64,000 bases of DNA from Halomonas sp. MCCC 1A13316 (GTDB lineage: Bacteria; Pseudomonadota; Gammaproteobacteria; Pseudomonadales; Halomonadaceae), in NCBI RefSeq assembly GCF_014931605.1, contig NZ_CP053382.1:3906001-3970000 (forward strand), in the 5' to 3' direction. Below the pieces are notes generated by a model. It was not told the DNA's origin, did not search any database, and saw only the letters and a program-made list of their open reading frames with translations. The first letter of the stretch is position 1. Each line of letters opens with the position of its first letter. This document shows positions 46,226-57,448 of this stretch, piece by piece. The translations under genes and the position numbers were made by a program.

Positions 46226-46582
46226 TTACTTGCGGATCGGCTTACGCGGGCCCTTACGGGTACGCGCGTTAGTCTTGGTCCGCTGACCACGCAGCGGAAG
46301 ACTACGACGATGACGCAGACCACGATAGCAACCCAAGTCCATGAGACGCTTGATATTCAGCGTCACATCACGACGAAGGTCACCTTCCACGGTGTACTTG
46401 CCGACTTCACTACGCAGGGCATCGACCTCTTCAGAGGAGAGCTCCTGGATCTTGGTGGTCGGCGCGATGCCGGTAGCGGCACAGATTTCCTGTGCACGCG
46501 TGCGGCCAATCCCGAAGATATAGGTCAGCGAGATCGCCGCATGCTTGTTGTCCGGGATATTGACGCCTGCAATACGGGCCAT
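46226..46582 (-). CDS. rpsM: Ribosomal protein S13
   Basis: A 118-residue S13 with [14 protein letters not shown] at the start, [13 protein letters not shown] (helix-two-turn-helix) and the basic tail [15 protein letters not shown] that reaches the P-site tRNA. It is the first large gene of the alpha operon; rpmJ lies 121 bases upstream, with a strong stem-loop in the gap. Confidence 0.98.
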   Translation of the reverse strand: MARIAGVNIPDNKHAAISLTYIFGIGRTRAQEICAATGIAPTTKIQELSSEEVDALRSEVGKYTVEGDLRRDVTLNIKRLMDLGCYRGLRHRRSLPLRGQRTKTNARTRKGPRKPIRK

Positions 46583-46639
46583 CAGCTTTCTCCGAAATTT
46601 GAGCGGCTTGCTCGATTAGTCACTACAAAAGGCGCAACA

Positions 46640-46676
46640 GCATACCCCTTTACCCACCTTCGGGCAAGGGGTATGC
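46640..46676 (-). promoter_or_regulatory. Stem-loop between rpmJ and rpsM
   Basis: A perfect 11-base stem (GCATACCCCTT / AAGGGGTATGC) encloses a 15-base loop. No T-run follows directly. It marks the border of the spc and alpha operons and could be an attenuator, an RNase site or part of the S4-responsive leader. Confidence 0.5.
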
Positions 46677-46703
46677 CAGCACCGCTTTCTACAAACGCCA
46701 GAA

Positions 46704-46817
46704 TCAACCCTGACGCTGCTTGTGCCGCGGCTCGATGCAGATGACGCGGACCGCGCCATTGCGCCGAATGATCTTGCAATTGCGGCACATCTTCTTGACG
46801 GAAGCTCGAACTTTCAT
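46704..46817 (-). CDS. rpmJ: Ribosomal protein L36 (zinc form)
   Basis: A 37-residue protein, [17 protein letters not shown] and so on to RHKQRQG. C11, C14, C27 and H32 form the zinc site of the C+ type L36. It lies between secY (52 bases upstream) and rpsM, its standard place at the end of the spc operon. Confidence 0.97.
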   Translation of the reverse strand: MKVRASVKKMCRNCKIIRRNGAVRVICIEPRHKQRQG

Positions 46818-46869
46818 CGTTCCTTCTCCAAAATCGGCACGCGGCGCGCCAAATCACCGGCGGCGCAGC

Positions 46870-48201
46870 TCAGCGCATGATGCCGCCGCTGCCATAGCCT
46901 TTCAGGTTGGACTTCTTCATCACTGACTCGTACTGGTGCGACATGAGGTGCGATTGCACCTGGGCCATGAAGTCCATGATGACCACTACCACGATCAGCA
47001 ACGAGGTACCGCCGAAAAAGAACGGCACGTTCCACGCCACGATCAGGAACTGGGGCATCAGGGAGACCGCAGTGATGTACAGGGCACCGAACAGGGTCAG
47101 ACGGGTCATGACCTTGTCGACATAGCGAGCGGTCTGCTCACCAGGACGAATACCCGGTAGAAACGCCCCTGACTTCTTGAGGTTGTCAGCGACATCCTTG
47201 GGATTGAAGACCAGCGCTGTGTAAAAGAAGCAGAAGAATACCACCGCCGCCGCGAAAAGCAAGATGTACAACGGCTGCCCCGGCCCGAGAGCCTGGGATG
47301 CCCGCTGCAACCACTCCATGCCATCTCCGGCACCGACCCACTGACCGATGGAAGCGGGGAAAAGCAGGATGCTGGAAGCGAAGATCGGCGGAATCACGCC
47401 CGCCATGTTCACTTTCAGCGGCAGGTAGCTGCTCTGCCCGGCATACATCTTGTTACCGACTTGGCGTCGCGGGTAGTTCACCGTGATGCGGCGTTGGCCG
47501 CGCTCGATGAACACCACGAAAGCCACGGTCGCCACACCCAGCACGGAAAGGGCCAGCAGTGGCAACACGTTCCAAGCGCCTTCGTTGCGTGCCAGCTCGA
47601 ACGCCTGCCCTACCGCACCCGGCAAGCCAGCGACGATACCGGAGAAGATCAGCAACGAGATACCGTTGCCGATACCCTTCTCGGTGATCTGCTCACCCAA
47701 CCACATCAGGAACACTGCGCCCGACACGAAAGTGACGATGGCAGTGAAATAGAAGCTGAAATCAGCGGTATAGGTAATGCCCTGGCTGGCCAGCCCCACC
47801 GACATGCCGGTGGCCTGGACCAAGGCCAGCGCCACCGTGCCGTAGCGGGTGTACTGGCTGATCTTGCGTCGGCCGGCCTCGCCCTCCTTTTTCAACTGCT
47901 CGAGGTGGGGTGAGACCGCGGTCAGCAGCTGCATGATGATCGACGCCGAAATGTAGGGCATGATGCCCAAGGCGAAGATACTCATACGTTCCAGCGCACC
48001 ACCCGAGAACATGTTGAACAGTCCCAGGATGGTGCCCTGCTGCTCCCTGAACAAGGCAGCAAGCTGGTCAGGATTGATACCGGGAACGGGAATATGGGCA
48101 CCGATACGGTACACCACGATGGCGAGGAGCACGAAGCGCAGACGCGCCCACAGTTCACTCAGACCGCTGCCCATCGCCGGCATGTTTCCTGACTTGGCCA
48201 T
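46870..48201 (-). CDS. secY: Preprotein translocase subunit SecY
   Basis: A 443-residue inner-membrane protein with ten spans. Visible hallmarks are the N-terminal [21 protein letters not shown], the plug region after [19 protein letters not shown] (helix 5) and the conserved [15 protein letters not shown] loop before helix 9. It forms the SecYEG channel. Its start is one base from the rplO stop, so the genes are coupled as in other spc operons. Confidence 0.98.
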   Translation of the reverse strand: MAKSGNMPAMGSGLSELWARLRFVLLAIVVYRIGAHIPVPGINPDQLAALFREQQGTILGLFNMFSGGALERMSIFALGIMPYISASIIMQLLTAVSPHLEQLKKEGEAGRRKISQYTRYGTVALALVQATGMSVGLASQGITYTADFSFYFTAIVTFVSGAVFLMWLGEQITEKGIGNGISLLIFSGIVAGLPGAVGQAFELARNEGAWNVLPLLALSVLGVATVAFVVFIERGQRRITVNYPRRQVGNKMYAGQSSYLPLKVNMAGVIPPIFASSILLFPASIGQWVGAGDGMEWLQRASQALGPGQPLYILLFAAAVVFFCFFYTALVFNPKDVADNLKKSGAFLPGIRPGEQTARYVDKVMTRLTLFGALYITAVSLMPQFLIVAWNVPFFFGGTSLLIVVVVIMDFMAQVQSHLMSHQYESVMKKSNLKGYGSGGIMR

Positions 48202-48636
48202 TTAGTCCTCTACCTTGCCACCGGCGGCTTCGATCGCGGCACGGGCACCCTTGGTGACCTTGATGCCGCGGACCGTGACCGCCTTATTGACGTCGCCGGA
48301 AAGAATGATCTTCGCGTGCAGAGTGGCATTCTTGAGCACATTGGCCTGCTTCAGGGTCTCGAGGTTGATTTCGTCACCTTCGACCTTGGCCAACTCGCTA
48401 AGACGCACCTCTTCGGAGACCAGCGACTTCATGGAGGTGAAGCCGAACTTGGGCAGACGCCGCTGCAACGGCATCTGGCCGCCCTCGAAACCGGGCTTCA
48501 CGCTGCCGCCGCTACGCGACTTCTGACCCTTGTGGCCGCGGCCACCGGTCTTGCCCAGACCGGAACCGATACCACGGCCGACGCGCTTCTCGGCATGCTT
48601 GGAGCCCGGTGCCGGGCTCAGGCTGTTGAGTTTCAT
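48202..48636 (-). CDS. rplO: Ribosomal protein L15
   Basis: A 144-residue L15. The glycine-rich N-terminal loop ([21 protein letters not shown]) and [16 protein letters not shown] are diagnostic. It contacts several 23S rRNA domains late in 50S assembly. Three bases separate it from rpmD and none from secY. Confidence 0.98.
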   Translation of the reverse strand: MKLNSLSPAPGSKHAEKRVGRGIGSGLGKTGGRGHKGQKSRSGGSVKPGFEGGQMPLQRRLPKFGFTSMKSLVSEEVRLSELAKVEGDEINLETLKQANVLKNATLHAKIILSGDVNKAVTVRGIKVTKGARAAIEAAGGKVED

Positions 48637-48639
48637 GGA

Positions 48640-48822
48640 TTACTCTCCCTCTACCCGCACAAGGTAGTTGACCTTGTGGATCATGCCGCGCACGGCAGGG
48701 GTGTCTTCCAGTTCGACCGTATGACCGATGCGGCGCAGCCCCAGGCCCTTCATGGTGGCCTTGTGCTTGGGCAATGTGCCGATGGTGCTACGGGTCTGGG
48801 TAACCTTGAGTGTGGCTGCCAT
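48640..48822 (-). CDS. rpmD: Ribosomal protein L30
   Basis: A 60-residue L30: [22 protein letters not shown] and [18 protein letters not shown]. The frame is open back to 48951, but the ATG at 48822 is the true start and follows rpsE by five bases. L30 is absent from some lineages; its presence here is usual for gammaproteobacteria. Confidence 0.97.
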   Translation of the reverse strand: MAATLKVTQTRSTIGTLPKHKATMKGLGLRRIGHTVELEDTPAVRGMIHKVNYLVRVEGE

Positions 48823-48827
48823 GGTAT

Positions 48828-49328
48828 TTACCCCGTGATCGCTTCGACAGACAGACCGCGCTTGGCGGCGATGTCTTCCGGCGACTGCATGGACGAGAGA
48901 CCCTTGACGGTCGCGCGCACCACGTTGACCGGATTGGTGGAGCCGTAGCACTTGGCCAGGACGTCGTGGACGCCAGCCAGCTCGAGCACGGAGCGCATGG
49001 CGCCGCCGGCAATGATCCCGGTACCTTCGGAGGCCGGCTGCATGTACACCTTGGAGGCGCCATGACGGGCCTTGACGGGGTACTGCAGGGTATGGCCCTT
49101 GAGGCTCACCTTGACCATGTTGCGACGCGCCTGGTCCATGGCTTTCTGGATCGCGACCGGCACTTCACGTGCCTTGCCGCGACCGAAGCCGACACGACCA
49201 TTACCGTCACCCACGACGGTCAGAGCGGTGAAACCGAAGATTCGGCCACCCTTGACCACCTTGGCGACGCGGTTGACCTGCACGAGCTTTTCCTGCAGGT
49301 CGCCGGTGTTCTGTTCGTTCTTCGCCAT
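48828..49328 (-). CDS. rpsE: Ribosomal protein S5
   Basis: A 166-residue S5 with [35 protein letters not shown] and the C-terminal [13 protein letters not shown]. It shapes the mRNA entry tunnel and affects decoding accuracy. In the fidelity loop the V-K-G-G-R motif is the common wild-type form. It lies between rplR and rpmD. Confidence 0.98.
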   Translation of the reverse strand: MAKNEQNTGDLQEKLVQVNRVAKVVKGGRIFGFTALTVVGDGNGRVGFGRGKAREVPVAIQKAMDQARRNMVKVSLKGHTLQYPVKARHGASKVYMQPASEGTGIIAGGAMRSVLELAGVHDVLAKCYGSTNPVNVVRATVKGLSSMQSPEDIAAKRGLSVEAITG

Positions 49329-49339
49329 CGTAAAACCCT

Positions 49340-49690
49340 TTAGAATTCCAGGCCGCCTTCACGTGCGGCGTCGGCCAGGGCCTTCACGCGACCGTGGTAC
49401 TTGTAACCGGCACGATCGAAGGCCACCTGGGTGATGCCAGCCTGCTTGGCGCGTTCAGCAATCAGCGCACCGACCTTGGCGGCGGCATCGGAGTTGCCGG
49501 TCGCCCCCTCGCGCAGATCCTTGTCCAGCGTGGAAGCGCTGGCCAGCACCTTGCCACCATCCGGCGAGATGATCTGCGCGTAGATGTGGCGCGGGGTACG
49601 GTTGACGCACAGGCGAAACACGCCCAGCTCGCGCATTTTGGCACGAGCGCGGCGGGCACGACGGAGACGAGATTCTTTCTTCGCGTTCAT
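49340..49690 (-). CDS. rplR: Ribosomal protein L18
   Basis: A 116-residue L18. [20 protein letters not shown] and the C-terminal [21 protein letters not shown] fit the family. It binds 5S rRNA together with L5 and L25. It follows rplF after nine bases. Confidence 0.98.
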   Translation of the reverse strand: MNAKKESRLRRARRARAKMRELGVFRLCVNRTPRHIYAQIISPDGGKVLASASTLDKDLREGATGNSDAAAKVGALIAERAKQAGITQVAFDRAGYKYHGRVKALADAAREGGLEF

Positions 49691-49699
49691 AACCCTGCC

Positions 49700-50230
49700 T
49701 TACTTCTTCTTGGCTTCTTTACGACGCACTTGTTCGTCGGCATACCGCACACCCTTGCCCTTATAGGGCTCAGGCGGACGGAAGGCACGAACTTCGGCGG
49801 CGACCTGGCCCAGCTTCTGCTTGTCCGCGCTCTTCAGCACGATGACGGTGTTCTTCGGCGTTTCCGCAGAGACACCCTCAGGCAGCGTATACTCGACCGG
49901 GTGGGAGAAGCCCAGTGACAGATTCAGCGTCTGGCCACTTGCCTGGGCACGATAGCCGACGCCAACGATTTCGAGGGTCTTGGTGAAGCCCTCGGAGACG
50001 CCGGTGACCAGGTTCTGGACCAGAGCACGAGTGGTGCCGACCATGGCCCAGGACTTGGCGCTCTCGCTCGGATTGAAGGACAGTTGACCCTCTTCCTGAC
50101 CGATGGCCACGTCCGAATGAACGGTCATGGACAGCGTGCCCTGGCCGCCCTTGACGGTCAGCTGGTCGCCGTCGAGCTTGACGTCGACGCCGGCGGGCAC
50201 TTTAACCGGATATTTGGCTACGCGGGACAT
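49700..50230 (-). CDS. rplF: Ribosomal protein L6
   Basis: A 176-residue L6: [16 protein letters not shown] at the start, [15 protein letters not shown], and the C-terminal [21 protein letters not shown]. It is bound near the sarcin-ricin loop of 23S rRNA. Nine-base gaps on both sides show the tight packing of the spc operon. Confidence 0.98.
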   Translation of the reverse strand: MSRVAKYPVKVPAGVDVKLDGDQLTVKGGQGTLSMTVHSDVAIGQEEGQLSFNPSESAKSWAMVGTTRALVQNLVTGVSEGFTKTLEIVGVGYRAQASGQTLNLSLGFSHPVEYTLPEGVSAETPKNTVIVLKSADKQKLGQVAAEVRAFRPPEPYKGKGVRYADEQVRRKEAKKK

Positions 50231-50239
50231 TCCAGACTC

Positions 50240-50632
50240 CTAGAATACGGTGCAGATGACTTCGCCACCGACGCCCGCCTGGCGAGCGGCACGGTCGGTC
50301 ATCACGCCCTTGGAGGTGGTGACGATCGCCACACCCATGCCGTCCGCCACCTGGGGCAGTGAATCCTTGCCCTTGTACTGGCGCAGTGACGGCTTGGATA
50401 CCCGCTGCAGGTGCTCGATGACCGGCCTGCCCTCGAAGTACTTGAGGGTCACTGTCAGCTCGGGCTTGGTACCTTCAGCGACCGCGAAGTCGTTGATATA
50501 ACCCTCTTCCTTCAATACGCGGGCCACCGCGACCTTGAGCGTGGAGGACGGCATGGTGACCGTCTCCTTGGTGGCCATCTGCGCATTGCGGATACGGGTG
50601 AACATATCCGCCAGAGTGTCTTGCATGCTCAT
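50240..50632 (-). CDS. rpsH: Ribosomal protein S8
   Basis: A 130-residue S8: [17 protein letters not shown] and the C-terminal [20 protein letters not shown] (here TTSKG). S8 is the spc operon autoregulator in E. coli, binding the mRNA near rplE. It follows rpsN after 32 bases. Confidence 0.98.
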   Translation of the reverse strand: MSMQDTLADMFTRIRNAQMATKETVTMPSSTLKVAVARVLKEEGYINDFAVAEGTKPELTVTLKYFEGRPVIEHLQRVSKPSLRQYKGKDSLPQVADGMGVAIVTTSKGVMTDRAARQAGVGGEVICTVF

Positions 50633-50664
50633 TTACATTGCGCTCCTGATGTTTCCGTGGCGGC

Positions 50665-50970
50665 TTACCAGCTGGACTTCTTCAGACCAGGGACCTCGCC
50701 ACGCATAGCGGCTTCACGCAGCTTGTTACGGCCGAGGCCGAACTTGTTGTAGTAGCCGTGCGGACGGCCGGTGATCCGGCAGCGATTACGCTGACGCACC
50801 GGGCTGGAGTCGCGCGGCAACTGCTGCAGTTTCAGCGTCGCCTCGAAGCGCTCTTCGTCGGAAGTATTCACGTTCTGGATGATCGCCTTGAGCTCGGCGC
50901 GGCGGGCCGCATACTTCTCGACCAGCTTGGTACGCTTGAGCTCGCGTTCAATCATGCTCTTCTTTGCCAT
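50665..50970 (-). CDS. rpsN: Ribosomal protein S14 (zinc-independent form)
   Basis: A 101-residue S14 of the long, zinc-free type: [19 protein letters not shown] and [16 protein letters not shown]. The two CxxC motifs of the short form are absent; only one cysteine exists. It lies ten bases after rplE. Confidence 0.98.
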   Translation of the reverse strand: MAKKSMIERELKRTKLVEKYAARRAELKAIIQNVNTSDEERFEATLKLQQLPRDSSPVRQRNRCRITGRPHGYYNKFGLGRNKLREAAMRGEVPGLKKSSW

Positions 50971-50980
50971 GATCCCACCC

Positions 50981-51520
50981 TTATTTCTTGAACGGGAAGC
51001 TCAGCGCGCTAAGCAGCGCACGACCTTCCTCGTCGGTGTTGGCAGTAGTGGTGATGGTGACATCCAGCCCACGAACCCGATCGATCTTATCATATTCGAT
51101 CTCGGGGAAGATGATCTGCTCACGCACACCCATGGAGTAGTTGCCGCGACCGTCGAAGGACTTCGGATTGAGACCACGGAAGTCACGCACACGGGGAATC
51201 GCGATGTTGACCAGGCGATCAAGGAATTCCCACATGCGCTCGGCGCGCAGGGTCACCTTGATGCCGATCGGCCAACCTTCGCGCACCTTGAAGCCCGCGA
51301 TGGACTTGCGCGCATTGGTCACCAGCGGCTTCTGACCGGAAAGCTTCTCCAGGTCACCGATGGCATTCTCGATCTGCTTCTTGTCGCTGGTCGCGTCACC
51401 GATGCCCATGTTGAGGGTCACCTTGGTGATCCGCGGCACCTGCATCACGTTGGCGTAGCTGAACTGCTCTTTGAGCTGAGCCACCACCTCGTTCTGATAA
51501 CGTTCTTTCAAGTTCGCCAT
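50981..51520 (-). CDS. rplE: Ribosomal protein L5
   Basis: A 179-residue L5: [37 protein letters not shown] and [19 protein letters not shown]. It binds 5S rRNA and contacts the P-site tRNA. It follows rplX after 18 bases. Confidence 0.98.
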   Translation of the reverse strand: MANLKERYQNEVVAQLKEQFSYANVMQVPRITKVTLNMGIGDATSDKKQIENAIGDLEKLSGQKPLVTNARKSIAGFKVREGWPIGIKVTLRAERMWEFLDRLVNIAIPRVRDFRGLNPKSFDGRGNYSMGVREQIIFPEIEYDKIDRVRGLDVTITTTANTDEEGRALLSALSFPFKK

Positions 51521-51538
51521 TTTGCTACCCGACTCGCG

Positions 51539-51856
51539 TTAGGCGTCGATCTGCGTCTGCGTCGACTTGTAGATACGTACCTTGGTACCGTCTTCCTTAA
51601 CCTGGAAGCCGACGCGATCCGCCTTACCGGTCTCCGAGTTGAAGATCGCCACGTTGGACGCGTGAATCGGAGCCTCGCGCTCGACGATACCGCCCTGATT
51701 GCCCGCCATAGGATTGGGCTTGGTGTGACGCTTGATCATGTTCACACCGGACACGACGAAGCGTTCGTCCTTTAGGACGCGCTTGATGGTGCCACGCTTG
51801 CCCTTATCCTTGCCGGCGATGACGATCACTTCATCGTCACGTTTGATCTTTTGCAT
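51539..51856 (-). CDS. rplX: Ribosomal protein L24
   Basis: A 105-residue L24 with a KOW motif near the start ([19 protein letters not shown]) and [12 protein letters not shown]. It is an early 50S assembly protein at the tunnel exit. It follows rplN after 14 bases. Confidence 0.98.
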   Translation of the reverse strand: MQKIKRDDEVIVIAGKDKGKRGTIKRVLKDERFVVSGVNMIKRHTKPNPMAGNQGGIVEREAPIHASNVAIFNSETGKADRVGFQVKEDGTKVRIYKSTQTQIDA

Positions 51857-51870
51857 GTCCGCTTCGCTCC

Positions 51871-52242
51871 TTACAGCACTTCAGGCGCCAGGGAAATGAT
51901 CTTCATGAACTTCTCAGTACGAAGTTCACGAGTCACCGGCCCGAAGATACGGGTGCCGATCGGCTGCTCGTTGGTGTTGTTCAACAGAACTGCCGCATTT
52001 CCATCGAAGCGGATCAGCGAGCCGTCGGAACGACGGACACCGCTGCGGGTGCGAACCACAACCGCCTTGAGAACCTGGCCTTTCTTGACCTTGCCACGCG
52101 GAATGGCTTCCTTCACCGTGACCTTGATGATGTCACCGACCCGCGCGTAGCGACGGTGTGAGCCGCCAAGCACCTTGATGCACTGCACCCGGCGCGCTCC
52201 GCTGTTGTCGGCGACATCCAGCATTGTCTGAGTCTGAATCAT
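51871..52242 (-). CDS. rplN: Ribosomal protein L14
   Basis: A 123-residue L14: [20 protein letters not shown] at the start and the end [19 protein letters not shown], nearly the E. coli sequence. It forms an inter-subunit bridge. A 39-base gap separates it from rpsQ, the border of the S10 and spc operons; no strong promoter is seen there. Confidence 0.98.
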   Translation of the reverse strand: MIQTQTMLDVADNSGARRVQCIKVLGGSHRRYARVGDIIKVTVKEAIPRGKVKKGQVLKAVVVRTRSGVRRSDGSLIRFDGNAAVLLNNTNEQPIGTRIFGPVTRELRTEKFMKIISLAPEVL

Positions 52243-52281
52243 CGGTTTTCTCCAAACCTAATCTGACTGCTCTCGCCGAGC

Positions 52282-52542
52282 TCAGCCCTTGGCCTGCTCG
52301 ATCACCTCGACCAGCGTCCAGGCCTTCTTCTTGGACAGCGGACGGCATTCCTGAATGGAAACCGTGTCGCCGGCCTTGGCCTGGTTCGCCTCGTCATGGG
52401 CGTGCAGCTTGGTGGAGCGCTTGACGTACTTGCCATAGATCGGGTGCCGCTCGCGGCGCTCGATCATTACGACGATGGACTTCTCCATCTTGTCGCTCAC
52501 CACCTTGCCGGTGAGCGTACGGGCTTTCTTCTCTTCGGCCAT
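52282..52542 (-). CDS. rpsQ: Ribosomal protein S17
   Basis: An 86-residue S17: [19 protein letters not shown] and the C-terminal [18 protein letters not shown]. The frame extends to a GTG at 52551, which would overlap rpmC; ATG 52542 with AGGTGA ahead is preferred. It binds helix 11 of 16S rRNA early in assembly. Confidence 0.97.
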   Translation of the reverse strand: MAEEKKARTLTGKVVSDKMEKSIVVMIERRERHPIYGKYVKRSTKLHAHDEANQAKAGDTVSIQECRPLSKKKAWTLVEVIEQAKG

Positions 52543-52543
52543 C

Positions 52544-52738
52544 TCAGTCACCTGCCTTCTCGTTGAGCACAGTCTTCACCCGGGCGATGTCCCGACGAAC
52601 CTGCTTGAGCAGATGAGTCTGGCTGAGCTGGCCGGTGGCCTTCTGCATGCGCAGGTTGAACTGCTCGCGGAGGAGTTCGAAGAGCTGCTCCTGGAGCTGC
52701 TCGACTGACTTTTCACGAATTTCCTGGGCTTTCATCAC
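52544..52738 (-). CDS. rpmC: Ribosomal protein L29
   Basis: A 64-residue helical L29: [20 protein letters not shown] and the C-terminal [13 protein letters not shown]. It lies at the polypeptide exit site beside L23. Its start overlaps the rplP stop by four bases. Confidence 0.97.
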   Translation of the reverse strand: MMKAQEIREKSVEQLQEQLFELLREQFNLRMQKATGQLSQTHLLKQVRRDIARVKTVLNEKAGD

Positions 52739-53148
52739 ATCACCGTCCGTTTCACAAAGGTGGTGGATATGGGCATCTTCTGGGCGGCGAGAGTGAAGGC
52801 CTCACGGGCCAGCTCTTCCGACACACCTTCGATTTCGTACAGGACCCGGCCCGGCTGGATCTGTGCAACCCAGTACTCGACGGAGCCCTTGCCCTTACCC
52901 ATACGGACTTCGAGCGGCTTCTTGGAAATCGGCTTGTCGGGGAAGACGCGGATCCAGATCTTGCCACCACGCTTGACGTGGCGGGTGATCGCACGACGGC
53001 CGGCTTCGATCTGACGCGCAGTGATGCGGCCGCGACCGGTTGCCTTGAGGCCGTATTCCCCGAAGCTTATCTTGCTTCCGCGATGCGCCAGGCCACGATT
53101 GCGGCCTTTCATCATCTTGCGGAATTTCATGCGCTTGGGCTGTAACAT
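52735..53148 (-). CDS. rplP: Ribosomal protein L16
   Basis: A 137-residue L16: [18 protein letters not shown] and the middle [17 protein letters not shown]. The arginine in the segment before [13 protein letters not shown] is present, where L16 is hydroxylated in E. coli. It helps to place the A-site tRNA. It lies 15 bases after rpsC. Confidence 0.98.
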   Translation of the reverse strand: MLQPKRMKFRKMMKGRNRGLAHRGSKISFGEYGLKATGRGRITARQIEAGRRAITRHVKRGGKIWIRVFPDKPISKKPLEVRMGKGKGSVEYWVAQIQPGRVLYEIEGVSEELAREAFTLAAQKMPISTTFVKRTVM

Positions 53149-53163
53149 CGACTCGCTCTCCCC

Positions 53164-53865
53164 TTACCTGGAACCTTTCTTCTTGGAGGGCGCGGCCTGC
53201 GGCTGTTGCTTGGCCTTGGCGCGGACCTCTTCGATGCCCCCGAGGATTTCACCCTTGAAGACCCAAACCTTGACACCGATGATGCCGTAGGTGGTTTTTG
53301 CTTCGTAGGTGGCGTAATCGATGTCCGCACGCAGGGTGTGAAGCGGCACGCGGCCTTCGCGGTACCATTCGGTACGTGCGATTTCGGCACCACCGAGGCG
53401 ACCTGACAGCATCACCTTGATACCACCTGCACCCAGGCGCATGGCGTTCTGCACGGAACGCTTCATGGCGCGACGGAACATGACGCGACGCTCGAGCTGG
53501 CCGGCAATGTTCTGCGCGACGAGCTTGGCGTCGAGTTCCGGCTTGCGGACTTCCTCGATGTTGACGTGCACGGGCACGCCCATCATCGCGGTAACGTCGC
53601 GACGCAGCTTGTCGACGTCCTCGCCCTTCTTGCCAATCACAATGCCCGGACGAGCGGTGTGAATGGTAATACGGGCATTGTTGGCCGGACGCTCGATATG
53701 GATGCGGCTCACGGACGCATTCTTCAGACGCTCTTCGAGGAAGCGACGTACCTCGAGATCGTTGTTCAGCTTGTCGGCATAAGCACCGCGCTCGGCATAC
53801 CACACCGAGGAGTGGTCCTTGACGATACCCAGCCGAATACCTGTCGGATGTACTTTCTGACCCAT
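53164..53865 (-). CDS. rpsC: Ribosomal protein S3
   Basis: A 233-residue S3: [19 protein letters not shown] at the start, the KH domain with [15 protein letters not shown], and [14 protein letters not shown] in the C-terminal domain. It lines the mRNA entry channel. An Ala/Gln/Lys-rich tail ends the protein. It follows rplV after 11 bases. Confidence 0.98.
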   Translation of the reverse strand: MGQKVHPTGIRLGIVKDHSSVWYAERGAYADKLNNDLEVRRFLEERLKNASVSRIHIERPANNARITIHTARPGIVIGKKGEDVDKLRRDVTAMMGVPVHVNIEEVRKPELDAKLVAQNIAGQLERRVMFRRAMKRSVQNAMRLGAGGIKVMLSGRLGGAEIARTEWYREGRVPLHTLRADIDYATYEAKTTYGIIGVKVWVFKGEILGGIEEVRAKAKQQPQAAPSKKKGSR

Positions 53866-53876
53866 CTGGTCGACTC

Positions 53877-54209
53877 CTACTTCTCGGCTACCTTGACGGT
53901 GATGTGGCAGGTGCGCTTCAGGATGCGATCCGCACGACCCTTGGCGCGCGGACGGATGCGCTTGAGCGTCATGCCCTCATCGACGCAGATGGTCGAGACA
54001 CGCAGCTCGTCGATATCCATGCCGTTGTTTTCTTCCGCATTCGCGATGGCGGACTGCAGCACCTTCTTGACCAGCTTGGCAGCCTTCTTCGGTGAGAAGG
54101 TCAGCAGGTCGAGCGCCTCGGCGACCGGTTTACCGCGCACCTGGTCAGCCACCAAACGGGCCTTCTGGGCGGATAAACGAGCGCCACGCAGCTTAGCTGT
54201 GACTTCCAT
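53877..54209 (-). CDS. rplV: Ribosomal protein L22
   Basis: A 110-residue L22: [34 protein letters not shown], and the tunnel-lining loop with [19 protein letters not shown]. It touches all 23S domains and the exit tunnel. It follows rpsS after 18 bases. Confidence 0.98.
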   Translation of the reverse strand: MEVTAKLRGARLSAQKARLVADQVRGKPVAEALDLLTFSPKKAAKLVKKVLQSAIANAEENNGMDIDELRVSTICVDEGMTLKRIRPRAKGRADRILKRTCHITVKVAEK

Positions 54210-54227
54210 CTCTCAATCCTCTCTGGC

Positions 54228-54503
54228 TTACCGTTTGGCTTTCTTGTCCGCCGCATGACCGCGATAAGTGCGGGTGGCAGCGAATTCGCCCAGCTTGTGG
54301 CCAACCATTTCCTCGGAGACGTGCACCGGGACGTGTTGGCGACCGTTATGGACAGCAATGGTGAGCCCGACCATGTTCGGCAGGATCATGGAACGACGCG
54401 ACCAGGTCTTGATCGGTTTGCGGTCGTTCTTCTCCACTGCAGCCTCAACCTTCTTCAGCAGATGAAGGTCAATAAAAGGACCTTTCTTCAGTGAACGTGG
54501 CAC
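54228..54503 (-). CDS. rpsS: Ribosomal protein S19
   Basis: A 91-residue S19: [19 protein letters not shown] and the C-terminal [19 protein letters not shown]. With S13 it forms the head of the 30S subunit. It follows rplB after 22 bases. Confidence 0.98.
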   Translation of the reverse strand: MPRSLKKGPFIDLHLLKKVEAAVEKNDRKPIKTWSRRSMILPNMVGLTIAVHNGRQHVPVHVSEEMVGHKLGEFAATRTYRGHAADKKAKR

Positions 54504-54525
54504 AGCCGTTACCCCTTAATGTCTG

Positions 54526-55353
54526 TTACTTGGCCTTGCGGCGACGAACGATCAGCGCGTCGGTGCGCTTGTTCTTACGGGTCTTGTGGCCCTTGGTGGG
54601 CACACCCCACGGCGACACCGGATGGCGACCGCCGCTGGTGCGGCCTTCACCGCCGCCGTGCGGGTGGTCGACCGGGTTCATGGCCACACCGCGAACGGTC
54701 GGGCGCACGCCTCTCCAGCGCTTCGCACCGGCCTTGCCAAGTTGACGCAGGCTGTGCTCGGAATTGCCCACTTCACCCAAGGTCGCCCGGCAGTCGGCCA
54801 GCACCTTGCGCATCTCGCCGGAGCGCAGACGCAGACTGGCATAGCTTCCTTCACGTGCGACCAGCTGAGCGCTGGTACCGGCACTGCGAGCGATCTGCGC
54901 ACCCTTGCCGGGCTTGAGCTCGATGCAGTGAACGGTGGAACCCAGCGGGATGTTACGCAGCGGAAGGGTGTTGCCCTTCTTGATCGCCGCATTCACGCCG
55001 GACTCGAGCTTGTCGCCCGCACTCACGCCCTTGGGCGCGATGATGTAGCGACGCTCGCCGTCCAGGTACTTGAGCAGCGCAATGTGGGCGCTACGATTGG
55101 GATCGTATTCGAGACGCTCGACGATGGCAGGAACGCCATCCTTGGTGCGCTTGAAGTCGATCAGCCGGTAATGCTGACGGTGACCACCGCCCACGTGGCG
55201 GGTGGTGATACGGCCGTTGTTGTTGCGACCGCCGCTACGCGACTGCTTCTCCAGCAGCGGGGCGTAGGGCTTGCCCTTGTGCAGGCCTTCGCTGACGACC
55301 TTGACGACGTGGCGACGACCGGCGGATGTGGGTTTTGTCTTGACGATTGCCAT
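54526..55353 (-). CDS. rplB: Ribosomal protein L2
   Basis: A 275-residue L2. The SH3-like domain holds [17 protein letters not shown], and the C-terminal part holds [20 protein letters not shown] with the histidine near the peptidyl transferase centre. It is needed for subunit association. It follows rplW after 17 bases. Confidence 0.98.
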   Translation of the reverse strand: MAIVKTKPTSAGRRHVVKVVSEGLHKGKPYAPLLEKQSRSGGRNNNGRITTRHVGGGHRQHYRLIDFKRTKDGVPAIVERLEYDPNRSAHIALLKYLDGERRYIIAPKGVSAGDKLESGVNAAIKKGNTLPLRNIPLGSTVHCIELKPGKGAQIARSAGTSAQLVAREGSYASLRLRSGEMRKVLADCRATLGEVGNSEHSLRQLGKAGAKRWRGVRPTVRGVAMNPVDHPHGGGEGRTSGGRHPVSPWGVPTKGHKTRKNKRTDALIVRRRKAK

Positions 55354-55370
55354 GATCCGTACTCCTGCCC

Positions 55371-55667
55371 TTATTCGGCGCCAGTGAAGTCTTCGAGCGT
55401 TTCACCAGCAGCCAGGGTCACATAAGCCTTGCGATAGCCCTGGCGGCGGCCCAGACCCTGCGCGGTACGCTTGGTCTTGCCCTTCATGTTCAGCACCTGG
55501 ACGCGATCGACCTTCTTGCCAAACAACACCTGAACGGCTTGTTTGATTTCAGGCTTGGTCGCGTCGCTGGCCACCTTGAACACATACTGGTTGCGCTCGG
55601 CGGCGAAAGCGGCCTTCTCGGTCACGTGCGGACCGAGCAGAACCTTGAATACGCGCTCCTGGTTCAT
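55371..55667 (-). CDS. rplW: Ribosomal protein L23
   Basis: A 98-residue L23: [18 protein letters not shown] and the loop [20 protein letters not shown], which reaches the tunnel. It is the docking site for trigger factor and SRP. Its start overlaps the rplD stop by four bases. Confidence 0.98.
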   Translation of the reverse strand: MNQERVFKVLLGPHVTEKAAFAAERNQYVFKVASDATKPEIKQAVQVLFGKKVDRVQVLNMKGKTKRTAQGLGRRQGYRKAYVTLAAGETLEDFTGAE

Positions 55668-56269
55668 GCCAGCTTCTCCTCGAATTTACGCAGAGCAGAG
55701 ACGGTGACCAGCACCTTGTCGAAGGCGATCAGGCTCACCGGATCGGCGGCGGCCACATCCACCACATCCACGTTGGGAATGTTGCGAGCGGCCAGATACA
55801 GCTTCTCGTCGACTTCCTCGGTGACGATCAGCGCCTTCTCCAGACCCAGCTCGCCCAGCTTGGCGACCAGCTGCTTGGTCTTGGGCGCATCGACGGTGAA
55901 CTCGTCGATGGCAACCAGACGCTCCTGACGCACCAGCTCGGACAGGATGGAGCGCATTGCTGCGCGATACATCTTGCGGTTGACCTTCTGCGAGTGGTCC
56001 TGCGGACGCGCCGCGAAGGTCACGCCACCGCTACGCCACAGCGGCGAGCGGATGGTGCCGGCGCGAGCGCGACCGGTACCCTTCTGGCGCCACGGCTTCT
56101 TGCCGCCACCACGCACATCGGAACGGTTCTTCTGAGCGCGGGTACCCTGACGACCACCGGCCAGATAGGCGGTGACGACCTGGTGAACCAGCGCCTCGTT
56201 GAATTCTTTGCCAAAGGTGGCGTCGGCGACTTCGACAGTACCCGCGCCTGCAGCAAGATTCAGATTCAT
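55664..56269 (-). CDS. rplD: Ribosomal protein L4
   Basis: A 201-residue L4 with [20 protein letters not shown] and the tunnel loop [20 protein letters not shown]. In E. coli L4 represses the S10 operon through the leader before rpsJ. It follows rplC after 14 bases. Confidence 0.98.
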   Translation of the reverse strand: MNLNLAAGAGTVEVADATFGKEFNEALVHQVVTAYLAGGRQGTRAQKNRSDVRGGGKKPWRQKGTGRARAGTIRSPLWRSGGVTFAARPQDHSQKVNRKMYRAAMRSILSELVRQERLVAIDEFTVDAPKTKQLVAKLGELGLEKALIVTEEVDEKLYLAARNIPNVDVVDVAAADPVSLIAFDKVLVTVSALRKFEEKLA

Positions 56270-56283
56270 CGGTTCTATCCCCT

Positions 56284-56922
56284 TCAGCCAGCTTTGACGG
56301 CGCTACGAACGATGACGTCGCTGCCGGTAGCACCGGGCACGGCACCCTTGATCAGCAGCAGGTTACGCTCGGCATCGACCCGCACGACTTCGAGGCTCTG
56401 GACGGTGCAGCGGACATTGCCCATCTGACCGGCCATCTTCTTGCCTTTGAAGACACGACCCGGGGTCTGACACATGCCAATGGAACCCGGCGCGCGATGC
56501 GACAGGGAGTTGCCGTGGGTGGCATCCTGGGTACGGAAGTTCCAGCGCTTGACGGCGCCCTGGAAGCCCTTGCCCTTGGAGGTGCCGGTCACGTCGACTT
56601 TCTGACCAGCTTCGAAGAGGGATACGGTGAGTTCGCCGCCCACTTCCGGAGCCTCATCGCCTGCGGCGACACGGAACTCCATCAGCGAACGACCGGCCTC
56701 GATACCTGCCTTGGCGTACTGACCTGCTTGTGCCTTGGTGAGGTGCTTGGCCTTGCGGGAGCCGGTTGTGACCTGAACCGCCGCATAGCCGTCGGATTCG
56801 ACGGTCTTGACGCTGGTGACGCGGTTCGGCTCAACCTCGATCACGGTTACGGGCACGGAGGCGCCATCTTCGGTAAAGACACGGGTCATACCGGCCTTTC
56901 TACCGACCAAACCGATAGTCAT
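56284..56922 (-). CDS. rplC: Ribosomal protein L3
   Basis: A 212-residue L3: [19 protein letters not shown] at the start and [20 protein letters not shown] with the glutamine that is methylated in E. coli. The gap to rpsJ upstream is 150 bases, longer than other gaps in this operon, and has small GC hairpins, so it may hold a regulatory leader. Confidence 0.98.
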   Translation of the reverse strand: MTIGLVGRKAGMTRVFTEDGASVPVTVIEVEPNRVTSVKTVESDGYAAVQVTTGSRKAKHLTKAQAGQYAKAGIEAGRSLMEFRVAAGDEAPEVGGELTVSLFEAGQKVDVTGTSKGKGFQGAVKRWNFRTQDATHGNSLSHRAPGSIGMCQTPGRVFKGKKMAGQMGNVRCTVQSLEVVRVDAERNLLLIKGAVPGATGSDVIVRSAVKAG

Positions 56923-57072
56923 TCTCAGTCTCCTTTAGTGTACGGGGCTATCACCCGCTATGGCTGCCCTTTCCAGAGCATTCCACTAGCACGTTGTATG
57001 ACGCCATCACGGCGTGGCGGCTGCTGCTCCAACTCGTTCGAAAGAGCGCTGGGCCGCGGGTGTCTAGTGTGA

Positions 57073-57384
57073 TTAGTCGAGCTTGATCTGCACGTCCACG
57101 CCGGCGGCGAGGTCGAGCTTCATGAGGGCATCGACGGTCTTTTCGGTCGGCTCGACGATATCGAGCACACGCTTGTGAGTGCGGATCTCGTACTGGTCGC
57201 GCGCATCCTTGTTGACGTGCGGCGAAATCAGTACGGTGTAGCGCTCACGATTGGTCGGCAGCGGGATCGGACCGCGCACCTGAGCACCAGTCCGCTTGGC
57301 GGTATCAACGATCTCCGCGGCAGACTGATCGATCAGGCGATGGTCGAATGCCTTCAACCGAATGCGAATCTTCTGGTTCTGCAT
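57073..57384 (-). CDS. rpsJ: Ribosomal protein S10 (NusE)
   Basis: A 103-residue S10: [19 protein letters not shown] and [19 protein letters not shown]. It also acts as NusE in transcription antitermination. It is the first gene of the S10 operon, 64 bases downstream of a near-consensus promoter. Confidence 0.98.
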   Translation of the reverse strand: MQNQKIRIRLKAFDHRLIDQSAAEIVDTAKRTGAQVRGPIPLPTNRERYTVLISPHVNKDARDQYEIRTHKRVLDIVEPTEKTVDALMKLDLAAGVDVQIKLD

Positions 57385-57448
57385 TTGCCCTAAACTCCAA
57401 TGGATGTCGACGACATTTGCCGCCTACCCACGCATTCAAAGGATGCGC

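Noticed and set aside
45041..46744. A 567-codon + strand frame across rpsD, rpsK and rpsM
   Set aside because: It runs antisense through three conserved ribosomal protein genes and resembles no protein.
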